From: Neoscytalidium dimidiatum
Taxonomy: Eukaryota > Ascomycota > Dothideomycetes > Botryosphaeriales > Botryosphaeriaceae
Direction: 5' to 3'
Assembly (NCBI GenBank): GCA_037367355.1
Contig: CM074698.1
Span: forward strand, 2,356,001 to 2,420,000
DNA length: 64,000 nucleotides
Shown here one piece after another: positions 43,154-54,208 of the stretch. The stretch's first letter is position 1. Every line of letters begins with the position of its first letter. A program made the position numbers and the translations under genes. The notes under the pieces were generated by a model that worked only from the letters and a program-made list of their open reading frames with translations, made no database searches and was not told the origin of the DNA.

Positions 43154-43353
43154 AGGTTTAGTATCACATCATGGCATAATTGGCACACGAAAAGAGGCAT
43201 ATCAGTCTGGCGTTAGGACTATGGGCGAGGATTTGGGCAAGATTCTGAACTATACCCGGAAATGCAATAACTACCTTTACAGGCTCAGTATACATACCAC
43301 AGTTTACGCTGTAGGCTTACTGCTGAATGCAGCCCTACGCTTCCACTGTCTCT

Positions 43354-45218
43354 TCACGTGTGGCGCTCCTCCTGCGCCCAAGTAACCCTCCTCTCCCCTC
43401 TCAATCGATCATACGCCAACACGCTTCCCAACAAAACCTGCGCACCCGCGGCACAGTCTTCCGGCGCGCAGTACTCGCTTGGGTTATGACTTACGCCCCC
43501 TCTGCACGGCACGAAAATCATGCTCGTCGGGCACCGGCGCGACGTATACACGCTATCATGGCCGGCACCGCTCGTCAAGTCACGCGTCGAGCCCCTCGTC
43601 CCATCATACCACTCAGCAGCCTTACGCACGCACGCGATCGCATCCTCATGGAACACAACCGCCGGACTCACGGTGTCGGTCGACCAAGAAATCTCGCATG
43701 GCTCTCCGCGCGTACATGCAGCCGATACATCTGTGCCAGCACCGCCCAGTAGCGATGAGCTGCTCGGAGCGGCGTCGCCGCGCGCGATGTAGGCGAAGTC
43801 ATGGCGCAGGGCATCCTCGAGCGCGTCCACCACGGCGTCGGACGGCGAGCGTATGTCCAGGCTGAAGCGCACATGGCCTGGCACCGTGTTGGTGCTGCCC
43901 GGCGTAAGAGTCAGGATTCCGGTGCTGGCGAGCGCGGAGTGCGCGGTGGCGAGACGGTGCGAGTGCAAAATTAACTTGCTTGCCGTCAGGAGGGCATCAG
44001 AGCGAGCAGGGAAGGGCGTCGTGCCGGTGTGGCAGTCTGGGGAAAATCAGTCTCTGGAAGTATTCGAAGGGAAAGAGAAAGGGGCGGGCGCGAACGAACC
44101 GCGTCCTTTGACGTCGACAGTGAACCAGCGATACGCTTGGACGCCCTGCACGACGCCGATTTTCTTCTGCTCGTTCTCGAGGATGGGGCCTTGTTCGATG
44201 TGGAGCTCGAAGTGAGCGGCCATTGGTAGGGCAGCGTGGCTGGCAGGCGTCTTGCCCAGGTAGCCAATGCGCTCGAGTTCCGATTTCATCGTCGCTGTCC
44301 CTCCGCCAACTTCGCGCAGGTTGTGTGCCCGTTCCAATGGGATGTCACCGGACCAGACGCCCGAAGAGACCATGGATATAGGAAATCTAGCGCCCTCCTC
44401 GCTATAAACAGTATCAGAATCATGAATAGCCTCAAAGAGAGGACTTCAGGGTTTTGACGATGAGAAAGAAAATTAAACTACACCTACTTGGTCCAGTTCA
44501 CCACTCCAACAGGATACTCAGTCTCCACCCAGTTATCACTGAGAACCTTCAGCATCTCGACACCGGCAGTGACGCCGAGGATACCATCGTAGCGGCCGCC
44601 TGTAGGTTGAGTGTCAAGATGCGAACCGACAAACGTAGCAAGACCTTCACGTCGGCCTGGTCGCACGGCGAAGATGTTTCCCATAGCATCGACTGTGGTG
44701 TGACAACCCAGTGCCTGAGTAGTAGCGACAAACCAATCACGCACTTCTTTGTCTGAGTCGGATAGAGCAAGGCGGGACATTCCAATCTCTGTAGAGGCGC
44801 TATACGTACGTTAATGACATTTCGGAAGAACCACAAAAGGTTTTGGTTTGCAGGAAGGTATCTGAAAAGGGGAAACATATGAAAGCGCTCAATTGCTTGC
44901 GCTAGTGGAATTGAAAATGCATCATGAATCAAGAATATCAACTTACTCTCCCCATCTTTCTCCCTTGCCCCACGAACAGGTGTAGTGAATGTCCTCCATG
45001 AGTCTGTTTTTGTTGACTTTCAAGTTCGCAAGATCTTGCTCCGACATCTCTAGTGTATGCAAACCCCTGCTTCCCGACGCGCCAAACCAACGGATGGCCG
45101 GGGTTCGCACAATAGGCCTGAAGGCCGAGCTAGGTCGTACGCATTGCTTGAGCACACCGCACCCCGCAGTTTGGCGGCGCGTGGCAGCCGCAATAATCCT
45201 TCCCGCTGCAATTGCCAT
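43354..45218 (-). CDS. M20-family N-carbamoylase (beta-ureidopropionase/hydantoinase-type)
   Basis: Metal-dependent amidohydrolase that cleaves N-carbamoyl amino acids or related ureido compounds. Exons (minus) 45218-44947, 44799-44488, 44401-44100 and 44036-43354 (introns 147, 86 and 63 bp) encode 522 residues. The family's metal and catalytic residues are in place: VGSHLDTQPTGGRYDG, the spliced WTNEEGARFP (two glutamates), HFELHIEQGPILE, and near the end GVSHNPSEYC. The lid/dimer domain contains LTLTPGSTNTVPGHVRFSLD. The first 55 residues are Arg/Ala-rich with no acidic residue before RWFGASGSRGLHT, which looks like a mitochondrial presequence. Exact substrate (carbamoyl-beta-alanine, carbamoyl-L-amino acid or ureidoglycolate-like) is not decidable. 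Ends 200 bp from SDE2, tail to tail. Confidence 0.88.
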
Positions 45219-46288
45219 GATCGGTTGTCGACTTGAGTGTTTGCGGATGGTCGCGGACAATTGGGCTGAGTGTTTCGGTTTTATGGGCGCACTGCACGGG
45301 TGGAGTGAGATGTTGTCGAGAGACGATGGTTCGACCAGTAAATGTCGCGTAGATAAGCAGAATCCTGCCCAAACATGGGGTTTGTGTGGTGTAACATGGG
45401 GGTAACCTAGTGTGCCGAGCCGTGGGGATCCTACGCCCGCGTTGTGGCTATATCCCGGGCGAGCTGTCAGCTGACGACGCGTTGTATTGCTACATCAATT
45501 GATCTCTGAATGTGGATGTGGTTAATAGCAAACGGGAAATCTGCTGTAAAAGAGGATGTGCGAAGTGCGTGGTGTTAGGAGTTGCAACAACAAATTAGGC
45601 ACGTTTGTATGTGGATAATCAAGTCCGCTTTGACGAGGATATCCACGTAACTTGTTGACTCGTTAAATAAAATAACAACTCTACAAATTTGATAATAAAT
45701 TATACGTAGACCGGAATCGGGTTGAAAAATTTATCAATAGATACGGAAGTTTAGGTTATAACACACCAAAATATTTTGCCACTCCCTCGTACTCCTCGAG
45801 CTAGATAATTTCTCATGTTTCCCGGCTGAAGCCTGAGAAAAATCGGTCAGTTATGGTTTTAATGAGACTTAAAGGATATGCTGAAGCGTAGCGACTGGCG
45901 TGAAAGATTGAAATATAACTTAAGCAGTGACCAAACATGGCTTAAGTGTGAGCCAGATAGTATAGTTAAGGTTATGAAGTGATCTGCTGGTTCAGACTAC
46001 TCTCTCTTTCGGATCAAATTTCAAGAGCCGGCAAAAAAGTGGCTTATTGAGACCCTCGGTACTATTGTCCATCTCAATTCAAACAATAGCATGTAGATTC
46101 CGTAACCGCCGCGTCGGTTCGTAACTCTACTCTCACATAAAAGCTAGACAATAATTTAAAGGGCCGCTGCACTGGGGACACCTGACCAGAATCTCAAGCT
46201 CTGACCCAAATGTCCACCCGTCACTTCCCATGTTACGGACCAAGGCTCTCCAGTGCGCTCGCCTTCTTTGGGCATAAATCTGCCGGAC
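45219..46288. other. Gene-poor, AT-rich block
   Basis: Promoter of the carbamoylase at the left, then from about 45600 to 46120 sequence rich in A and T with many stops in all frames. It could be a relic of a repeat-mutated transposon, but no terminal repeat or protein remnant was found. Confidence 0.45.
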
Positions 46289-46750
46289 ATGTCCCAAGTG
46301 AGCATGATGCCAGCTCCGCTCCGCGTACGCAGAAGTATAGAGCGAGAATATCAACAGCACCACCAAGACCATGACCGAACTCGACTAGAAGATCTAGACA
46401 ATGAAAGCTCCTCAGAAGAAGACACAAGCGATAAGGAGAATTCCGGCATCCGCCGACTACGCAGCTTCGAATTTTCTTCTCGGCGCAATCCTTTTGATGA
46501 AGTCCCACCCAATGATCCTCGACGGGGTTCAGAGTATCTATACGGGGCATACGAACCCTCTTTCCTCTCCCGAGAACTAATACTCAGCCCATCTCGACCT
46601 GTCAGCCCTTCTCCTGCTTCCAACCATAACATCGACACCACAGCCTTGCCTGCCACTGAGACTATGGCTTTGAGGAACCTACCTCCAGGAGCAAATCCCT
46701 ATATTTTGGTTAACTTACGCATAGTCTGCACTCGAATCAAAGCACAGTAG
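46289..46750 (+). CDS. Possible small disordered protein
   Basis: Open frame of 153 residues in an AT-rich, gene-poor stretch. It is Ser/Arg/Glu/Pro-rich: RSIEREYQQHHQDHDRTRL, ESSSEEDTSDKENSGIRRL and SLFELIL-like short motifs (EYLYGAYEPSFLSRELIL). The composition looks protein-like rather than random and contains no long simple repeat, which argues for coding sequence or the remains of a gene. No domain is recognised. The ATG at 46289 has CCGGAC upstream, a fair context. It may be one exon of a larger or decayed gene. Confidence 0.35.
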   Translation: MSQVSMMPAPLRVRRSIEREYQQHHQDHDRTRLEDLDNESSSEEDTSDKENSGIRRLRSFEFSSRRNPFDEVPPNDPRRGSEYLYGAYEPSFLSRELILSPSRPVSPSPASNHNIDTTALPATETMALRNLPPGANPYILVNLRIVCTRIKAQ

Positions 46751-48911
46751 TCAATTCAAGCATTGACTTAATTCCGATGCAGAAGGTTCACGCCGGCTAT
46801 CTTTCCGTGGCTTCATTGAGACTGTGCTTACGGAAGAAAAGACGTAACAGGTCAAACCACCTTGAGCCATGGGCCTGGGACTCTCAGCTCTGGTATCGAA
46901 ACACTGGTCTTAGTATGGCACAATCTATAGCAGCATCACTTTAAAGATATAAGCCAGAATACAGAGACTCATCTTTCTGCTCTGGCGTGGAATTGTCAAG
47001 TGTTTGGATGGCAAACTAATTACTGTGTTCATATCGCCTAGACCTACGGGCATGAATGACAGACATGCATATTCCGATGTCGAACAGCATTGCTCGATTT
47101 CTAGGCTTATACGGTCGTGGGGGAGTCTCAGCGCATGCAGCGATGTATTTGCTGAGTGACCTCTTCATCAGTCCATTTTTCTATCACAGGAGTAGTTAAT
47201 AGCCATCTTGGAGGCATCTGTGGTTAGGCTTTGTCGATCTTATCACGTTGAAAGCGGTGCTGGTTGGAAATTTTTGACGAATTGTTGTCGCTGATCTTGC
47301 ATGTGTTGCTTAAAAGAGAATGCGGTGCGCTCCGAAAACTCGAGATCTTCTTGCTCTATAACCATCAAATCATGCGTCGTTAAAACAGGCAAAGATCATC
47401 CGTAGCTAAGAATGTGAGAATAGAGGCGTAATTGTAGGGGAACATGAAATTCCAATAGTGCGTAAAGTCTGACTTATTCTATACACTACACACTAATGTG
47501 CAGCGGAGAGTCCATAAGTTGATCCCGCAGGATTCGGAAATTACCGCGCGGGTAGATCCTCCGGCAGCGTTGAAGGAGGCAGCAAAGCTCGTGTGTTGAG
47601 ACGCAAAGTGCTTATAATAGGCACCGCATTTCCCAGGCGAACAGGTGATTTTGTTTCCTAAGCAAAATCATACGATATCCAGGGCTGATGCGAGCTCGGA
47701 CCGAAGCGAATGTTGCAGGACCGGTCAAGGAGTGCTGATCACGACGTTTGTCCCCGCTTGGAAGTAAACAAGACAGATGCATGCAAGGCGCACTTGCAGC
47801 GGCTGGGCTTGGCTTGCGAGGATGAAGTTTGATATCTGCAGGTCACTCGTGCCGGACAAGGGTGGGGGATTGGCGAGCAGGCATGAAGCTTGAATGGTGG
47901 AGATGGGGAAAATCCACTTTTCGATGCAGATCTTGGAGCAGACAGTATGCCGTCATCGTAGGCGACGGCTGGCATTGTAGCTAGGCCACAAAAGACCTGT
48001 TCTCGCGGCACCGGCGAAATGTTGTTTTAGCTGTTCTACTGAGCTGTCATGTTTTGGCGGCGGCGGTGAGGTCAGAGGGTGGTCTGGAAGCGCCGAGTAT
48101 CGATGGGATCGTTCAGCGCATTGCGTCGGCCAGAACGTGTGGCACTGGCGGGCGTCATGTCTCTTCTAAAGGCGCCAGGTGAGTACTGGGGCCAGCGAGG
48201 AAAAAAGGCTTCCTTGCAGACGGCGGGCCGATGCGGGACACACCGAGGATGGCGATCGCAGGGCGTGTTCCCCATCGCGCATCGACGCAGGCCGGCTAGG
48301 AGCGGTGGGGTATCACGGGCTGCTCGGCGGCGCGCAGGGAGGTGGGAAAAGCGAGTCTTTGGCGAAGATGCGGAGGTGAGCGGTCAGGTCTCTGCAATCT
48401 CGACTGTGAGCAGGCGGCGATTGGCGACCAATGACGTGAGCTTGTCTCGCAGCTCCTCGCCTCAAGGCCCGCAACCACCACCATCAATCCGAACACCATG
48501 TCGCCTTCCCTCCATCTCCGCCGCCAAAGATTTCGTGTCGCCCCCCTTTAACTCTGCCCCGGGCCCCCGCGCCAGGTCTTCAAGCTGGCCCCGAAGCACC
48601 TCCGCCGCACCTCCCACCACCACCGCTCTTTGCTCTCCCTCTTCCGCTTCCTTTTTCCGCACACGCGCCTGCGTGCCCGCCAGCGTCTCGAAGATTTCCG
48701 CCACGAATTTTTGCCCTCGCTCCGCCACCGAGCCCAGTCGCGTATCTGGCAGTACATCCTCCGACGCCAGCAGAAACGTCTTCAGAACGCCCAGAACGCT
48801 CTCGCCGCCACCCGCACCAGCCGCATCCTCGCGCTGCTGCGCCAGACACGCGCGTCCCTCCAGAATACCACGAAGAAAAATGTCCACAGTGGCAGAGGCG
48901 CTTCTGGCAAT
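46751..48911. other. Gene-poor interval and APP1 upstream region
   Basis: 2.2 kb. To about 47700 nothing is seen. From about 48070 the sequence turns GC-rich and from 48470 pyrimidine-rich; the frame entering the APP1 start is open from 48630 but has no ATG, so it is probably a leader. A noncoding first exon or an intron here is possible. Confidence 0.4.
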
Positions 48912-51900
48912 ATGAGCTCCCTCGGCGCCGGCCGTTACTACTCCGGCGCCCCCTATGTCGACTCCAACGACGACGGTGGTCTATCGGGCCTGCGCACCGA
49001 GCGCGAGCCCGGCGCCCGCCGCAAGAAGATCGCCGGCTATCTGAAGGCTGCCAATGAACTACGTCAGGCTTACCAGCAGAGCTATACCCGTGGATGGGGG
49101 GCTGGTGGTGGAGACAGGTTGGATTGGGATCAGGGCGACGACACCCCCGGCGCGTTCCCGGATGCCGCCATAGTCAGGAGCGGGGACGAGGAGATGGTTT
49201 TGTTTCCTAGCTATGCGAGAAAGCATGTGAAACGGAAGGTCAGTGAATGCTTCCGACTCGGATAGTGGGTGTTGGTGTTGACTGCCACAGCCACAAGCCG
49301 CCCCCGGCACCGTTCAGGAGTCCCCCAGTTATGGACGAGATTCGAGAGATACTACTGGGGCCGGAGATGCTGAATTCTGGAGACGCGAATTCGAGAAATA
49401 CGAGGACGATAACGCAGTGGTGGACGTCGACGTGCGTGGTTGGATTTACTATCCTCACCGAGGCCAGATGACGCGAAAGCACCGGCTTTTTGTCGGTCTT
49501 GCTAGGCAACTCGTCGGTCTTCCAGCACCATCAGCAAAGTCAAGCAAGCCAAACAGCCGAGAGCCGAGCCCGCATAAGTCTCTTGCAGAGAAAGCACATG
49601 AAAAAAGTGTAAAACAAGAGGAGGAGCTCGTCGAAAAGGAGGCCATGTCCATTCTGAGAAAAGGAGAGATGGAAGCTGCAAAAGCTGAGAAGGGAAGCTA
49701 CAGCGAAGCTCCTTCGAAGAGTTCCGATACTGACAGCCTCTACGCAACACGATCACGGGATGTCTCGCCAGCTAGAGGACGGGGTGGCAGAGGGCCTGAA
49801 TTGTCAGTGGAGAATGAAGAGCCGCCGATGACAGGAATTCAGAAGCGCGAATCATGGACTCAGCCCGCGAACATGAATGCATCAGAGCTCGACAAGGCAA
49901 ATAGACACTTGATGGCACGGTTGTTACCATTCCTCTCTAATCCTCTCGCAAACACGCCCATCTCCATTTTTTTCTACAATGACGAAATTTCACGTCAACG
50001 CACCATCTATACCGATGCTTCTGGACACTTTACCATTCGGGCAGCTCTGGAGTTTGTACCAACCCACATCAGAGTCATTGTCTCCGAGACACTCTCCACC
50101 ACGGCAGAAGTCCAAATTACGGAGCCGAAAGGTGTCAGTCTAATTAGTGATATCGACGATACAATCAAGCACTCGGCGATCAGCTCCGGCGCCCGTGAGA
50201 TCTTCCGTAATGCATTCATCCGCGAGCTCGGGGACTTAACGATTGAAGGAGTTCGGGAGTGGTACAACACTCTCTACGACAAGGGAGTCAGGTTCCATTA
50301 CGTATCGAACTCGCCGTGGCAACTGTATCCTGTCATCTCACAGTATTTCAAATTGGCGGGCCTCCCACCTGGCTCCTTCCATCTTAAGCAATACAGCGGC
50401 ATGCTGCAGGGGATCTTCGAGCCGGTGGCGGAACGGAAGAAAGCCACTCTCGACCGGCTGGCACGAGATTTCCCGCAACGGAGTTTCATTTTGGTTGGTG
50501 ACAGTGGTGAGGCGGATCTCGAGGTCTACACAGACTTTGTCCTGGAGAACCCGGGACGGGTGCTCGCCGTCTTCATCAGGGATGTGACCACTCCGATACC
50601 GAAAGGCTTCTTTGACCCCTCAGTGGGTCCACTTGGGTCTGACAAGGCGTCTAAGCGCAACTCAAAGGTGATGAACGGGAAGCGCTCAGCTCGATCTTCT
50701 AAAGCCTCAGAAGACGATGATCCCGAGCTGAGGGCTGCGATAGCCGCGTCACTTCGAGACTTCGAAGAACCCGGAGGTCGATATCCGGTATGGACCCCGG
50801 GACACAGCCCTAGCGCCAGTGAGGTTGACGTTGCGGAGAAGCGCCCAGCGCTACCTCCACGAAGGCCCACCGAACCCGCAGCGCCAGAGAGTCAGAGGAT
50901 GAACCCTCCAATGGGGAAGTTAATCGATCTATCTGACGACGAGGACGCTGTGTCCATAGCGTCCACTGGGTCCGCTCCGCCACCACTTTCCCGCGGCATT
51001 TCTGATCCCACATCCGAGAGGTTGCTTGAGCCTATTGCGGAAGCTCCACTTCTGAGAAGCAATGCAATTAGGGGACGCACATCACCATCGCCGGGGGAGC
51101 GCAGGGCGCCTCCTGCGAAGCCCGACAAACCAATGCGCTTGCGTAGTGCGTCGCAAGAAAACATAACCGCCGGGTTCCGCCAAGCGGCTCCTGCCAAGGC
51201 GTCTCCTCCGCCGATTCGAAGACCGTCAACGGCAGTTAACACGAATGAAGCAAGAGCTCGAAGTCCTCTCGCGCGGCCAGTCCATGTTCCGGATCCAGCG
51301 TCAGACGCAAAGGCCAGTGCACCACCACCTCCGCCAAGGCGCACTGAAACGAGCCAGTCCAGCCAATCTGGCTACGCGACCACTGCACGCAACAAGCTAG
51401 CACAGGCCTACAATAGTTTGCCTGCAGCGTCTGCATTATGGAACGGCGCGTCTGCACCAAGCGAGCCAAGAGATGCCGGCACGTCATCGGCGTCCACCAA
51501 CAAGAAGATTCCGCCGCCGCCGCCTCCCCGACGGTCCGGCACATCCTTAACGGATAGCTCGAGGGACAACCCAGCAAACCGCATGTCCAGCCTCTCAACT
51601 AATCCGGGTAGTCGAAACAGCAGCGTCAGCGGCGACCCTGAAAGCCGCCGACCGTACACTGCAAATGCGGCGAGCGCGTCAACCACGTCGCTGAGTTCCA
51701 GACCCACCAACAGCTCACTCATGTCAGGCGCGACGGTGACTTCTGCGCCCAACGGCGGGGCGGGAAGCACGGGTAACAAACGTGAGGACCTCTGGCGCAA
51801 ACGATTGGCGCGGGCGGAGCAGGTGCTAGGTGAGAAAGGAGTAGTGTTGCGGACTTGGCGTGTCGGTAGCGATGTGATGGACGAGGCAGAGAAATTGGTT

Positions 51901-52002
51901 GAAACTACACTGGAGCGACAGGCCAGGGACCGCAGCGACAGCAAGGGGAACGAGCTTAGGCTTATCAGCGAGCAGCGGATCAATTCGGGACCAAGGCGAT
52001 AA
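48912..52002 (+). CDS. APP1: App1-type phosphatidate phosphatase
   Basis: Mg2+-dependent phosphatidate phosphatase of actin patches, acting on phosphatidate at endocytic sites. Exons 48912-49238 and 49291-52002 (52-bp intron), 1012 residues. The N-terminus has RRKKIAGYLKAANELRQAYQQ, then VDVDVRGWIYYPHRGQMTRKHRL across the domain start. The catalytic HAD-type motif is SLISDIDDTIKHSAI (DxDxT, about residue 396), followed by FHYVSNSPWQLYPVI, FHLKQYSG and FILVGDSGEADLEVY. A ubiquitin-interacting motif (DDPELRAAIAASLRDFEEP) lies at about residues 585-603. The C-terminal 400 residues are disordered with proline-rich SH3 ligands (APPPPPRRTET, IPPPPPPRRSG), as expected for a partner of endocytic SH3 proteins. 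A final conserved helix (EDLWRKRLARAEQVLGEKGV) closes the chain. Confidence 0.93.
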
Positions 52003-52735
52003 AGGAGTGGGTAATTTTAAGAGAGACGAGCACGATTGGGCACAGTGGAACGAGGTGCTCCGATTGCCGGCAGGGTTGGGCGCGCGTCGAATGTAAGACA
52101 GGTGTGCACTTGGCAGAGCGAGCAGGTGGGTCCAGTTGTCGCAGTGACGCTTCGTACATACAGCTCTTATGGACTTGCAGCTTTTGTTGGCGACGAAAAT
52201 GGAACGGGCGATGTGCAGGCTTATGGCTGGCTGCAACGGTCATAGTCTCGACACGGTCGTGAGGCAGGGGGGTGGATCGGCCGCTGACTCTTCACGGGTA
52301 CGGGCCGACCACCGGCGATCAACCCTGGTCTCCCCTGCTGTTACAGGGAATGTGCTTGGGCGCGGTCTCAATAAGCTCCACCGCAGGCTGGCGCGCGCGC
52401 CGCCAAGCTTGGCTGCGGCTCTGGTAACATCACGGAATTCTTGGCCTGGTCGGAGCGGACAGCGATGGTGTGGCGGACTCGAGCACTGCCTCCTCAAATA
52501 CTGATAGTCTGCTCTCCTTGAAAACCTCCTTCGTCCTACATCTCCAGATTCTCGCCAACTATCCCCGCGGCACTAGTTCATTGCTTTTGTTTTAGTTCGA
52601 CAGTTCGTCGGGCCCACAAGTGGCATAGCAATATATCCACCTCTCTTCCGAGCTCTACTTGCATAGACTAGTCCTCGCCTTGTCCTCTCGTTAGAACCAC
52701 GCTTATGGGACCCGTCCCCTCCACCATCTCTCAAT
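52003..52735. other. Intergenic
   Basis: Between APP1 and the TDT carrier, both on the plus strand; must hold the carrier promoter and leader. No gene seen. Confidence 0.5.
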
Positions 52736-54208
52736 ATGTCCGCTCCTAGATACCCAGAACAGCCTACTAGCGGCTTCCGACAGTCAGGTATCCACATCGA
52801 ACGCAACGGATCGCCAGGTTCCTACAAGTTCGACACCGATGGATCTACTACTCCCGAATACTATGGAGCATCGACGAATGGCGCCAACACACCGAACCCC
52901 CCACAACAAAACTGGCCTGACAGGTCAAAGCATGAGGTCACATCGACGAACTCCAGCCAAGTTGCTCTCAACCTCTCGGCACACAAGCAAAGCTTGAGCA
53001 TCGATGAGGAGAAGCAGAAAGCGGCGGCTGCGGATGCATTTGCAAACGAGAAGTCCCACACAAGAGACACGAAAATCACCTTCCGGGAACGCATCTCGCA
53101 CGTCACATGGGCATGGTTCACTACGAGCATGAGCACTGGTGGCCTCGCTCTGGTGCTCGGTGTGACTCCCAACCAGTTCAACGGACTCCAGGTCATTGGA
53201 AAGACCCTCTTCATCTCGAATATTTTCCTCTTCTTCCTCATCTCCATCGCCATCGCCGCACGTTTTGCCATCTGCCCTCAGGCACTCCGCAACTCCTTAC
53301 TGGACGGCCATGAGGGTCTTTTCATGCCCTGCTTTTTCCTCACCATTTCCACCATGATCAGCAACACGCAAATATATCTCGTCCCTGGCGTGGAGGCGTT
53401 CCTCGAGACAGTGATGCGGGACGTCTTCTGGGTGTACGTGGCATTCACTCTCACGCTCGCAGTCCTCTTCTACTGGTTCATCTGGACGACGCCCGAAATC
53501 AACCAGAAGCTGCATGCAGACAAGATGGGCCCTGGCTGGATGCTTCCTATTTTCCCCATCATGCTTTCTGGAACGCTCTCGCAGGTCATTGCCGCCAAGC
53601 AGCCGGCGGAGGATGCTCTGCCGATCATCGTGGCTGGCATTGCCTTCCAAGGACTCGGTTGGTTCGTCGCCTCCTGTCTCTCGACCATCTGGATCTACAG
53701 GCTTTTCCGCACGGGACCGCTCCTGACCAACGTCCGTCCGGCCATGTTCATGCTTGTCGGGCCGCCTTCCTTCACAGCATTGGCGCTCATTGGCAACGCC
53801 AAGGCTCTCCCTGAAGACTACGCATACTTCGAGGCGCACCCGATGGCAAAGGAAATCCTGCTGGTCGTTGCCACGTGGGCGGCTATCTTCCTGTGGGCGC
53901 TCGCTTTCTGGTTCTTCCTCATCGCCGTGGTGGCGTGCGTCACGGTGATCCCGAAGATATCCTTCGCGGTACCGTGGTGGGCGTTCGTCTTCCCCAACGT
54001 CGGCTTTACGGTGGCGACGATCAACATTGGGCGCGAATTGCAAAGCGAGCCAATCCTGTGGCTCAGCACGGTCATGACCATCTTCTTGGCAATTATGTGG
54101 TTGTTCGTGGCCGGAGCGCAGATTAGGGCGATCCACTTGCAGCTGGTGCTTTACCCGGGCAAGGATGAGGATGCACACCAGCCGCAGGTGCACGGTCACC
54201 ACGTCTAG
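52736..54208 (+). CDS. TDT-family carrier (Mae1 / SLAC1 / Ssu1 type)
   Basis: Plasma-membrane carrier of the tellurite-resistance/dicarboxylate family, which moves C4-dicarboxylates such as malate, or sulfite. Single exon, 490 residues. A polar N-terminus of about 115 residues precedes ten hydrophobic spans. The first span region reads HVTWAWFTTSMSTGGLALVL, close to the family signature with the conserved GG. Others are IFLFFLISIAIAARF, FMPCFFLTISTMISN, VYVAFTLTLAVLFYWFIW and MLPIFPIMLSGTLSQVIA. The loop TTPEINQKLHADKMGPGWMLP is typical of Mae1-like proteins, so dicarboxylate is the likelier substrate; sulfite (Ssu1-like) is the alternative. The His-rich end (HGHHV) has no known role. Confidence 0.87.
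   Translation: MSAPRYPEQPTSGFRQSGIHIERNGSPGSYKFDTDGSTTPEYYGASTNGANTPNPPQQNWPDRSKHEVTSTNSSQVALNLSAHKQSLSIDEEKQKAAAADAFANEKSHTRDTKITFRERISHVTWAWFTTSMSTGGLALVLGVTPNQFNGLQVIGKTLFISNIFLFFLISIAIAARFAICPQALRNSLLDGHEGLFMPCFFLTISTMISNTQIYLVPGVEAFLETVMRDVFWVYVAFTLTLAVLFYWFIWTTPEINQKLHADKMGPGWMLPIFPIMLSGTLSQVIAAKQPAEDALPIIVAGIAFQGLGWFVASCLSTIWIYRLFRTGPLLTNVRPAMFMLVGPPSFTALALIGNAKALPEDYAYFEAHPMAKEILLVVATWAAIFLWALAFWFFLIAVVACVTVIPKISFAVPWWAFVFPNVGFTVATINIGRELQSEPILWLSTVMTIFLAIMWLFVAGAQIRAIHLQLVLYPGKDEDAHQPQVHGHHV

Noticed and set aside
42415..43200. Minus-strand frame of 261 codons opposite SDE2
   Set aside because: Ser/Leu-rich antisense of the Glu/Lys-rich Sde2 sequence; no motif.
48079..48915. Plus-strand frame of 278 codons upstream of APP1
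   Set aside because: Arg/Ser/Pro-rich translation of a pyrimidine-rich leader; no domain and a frame that does not lead into APP1.
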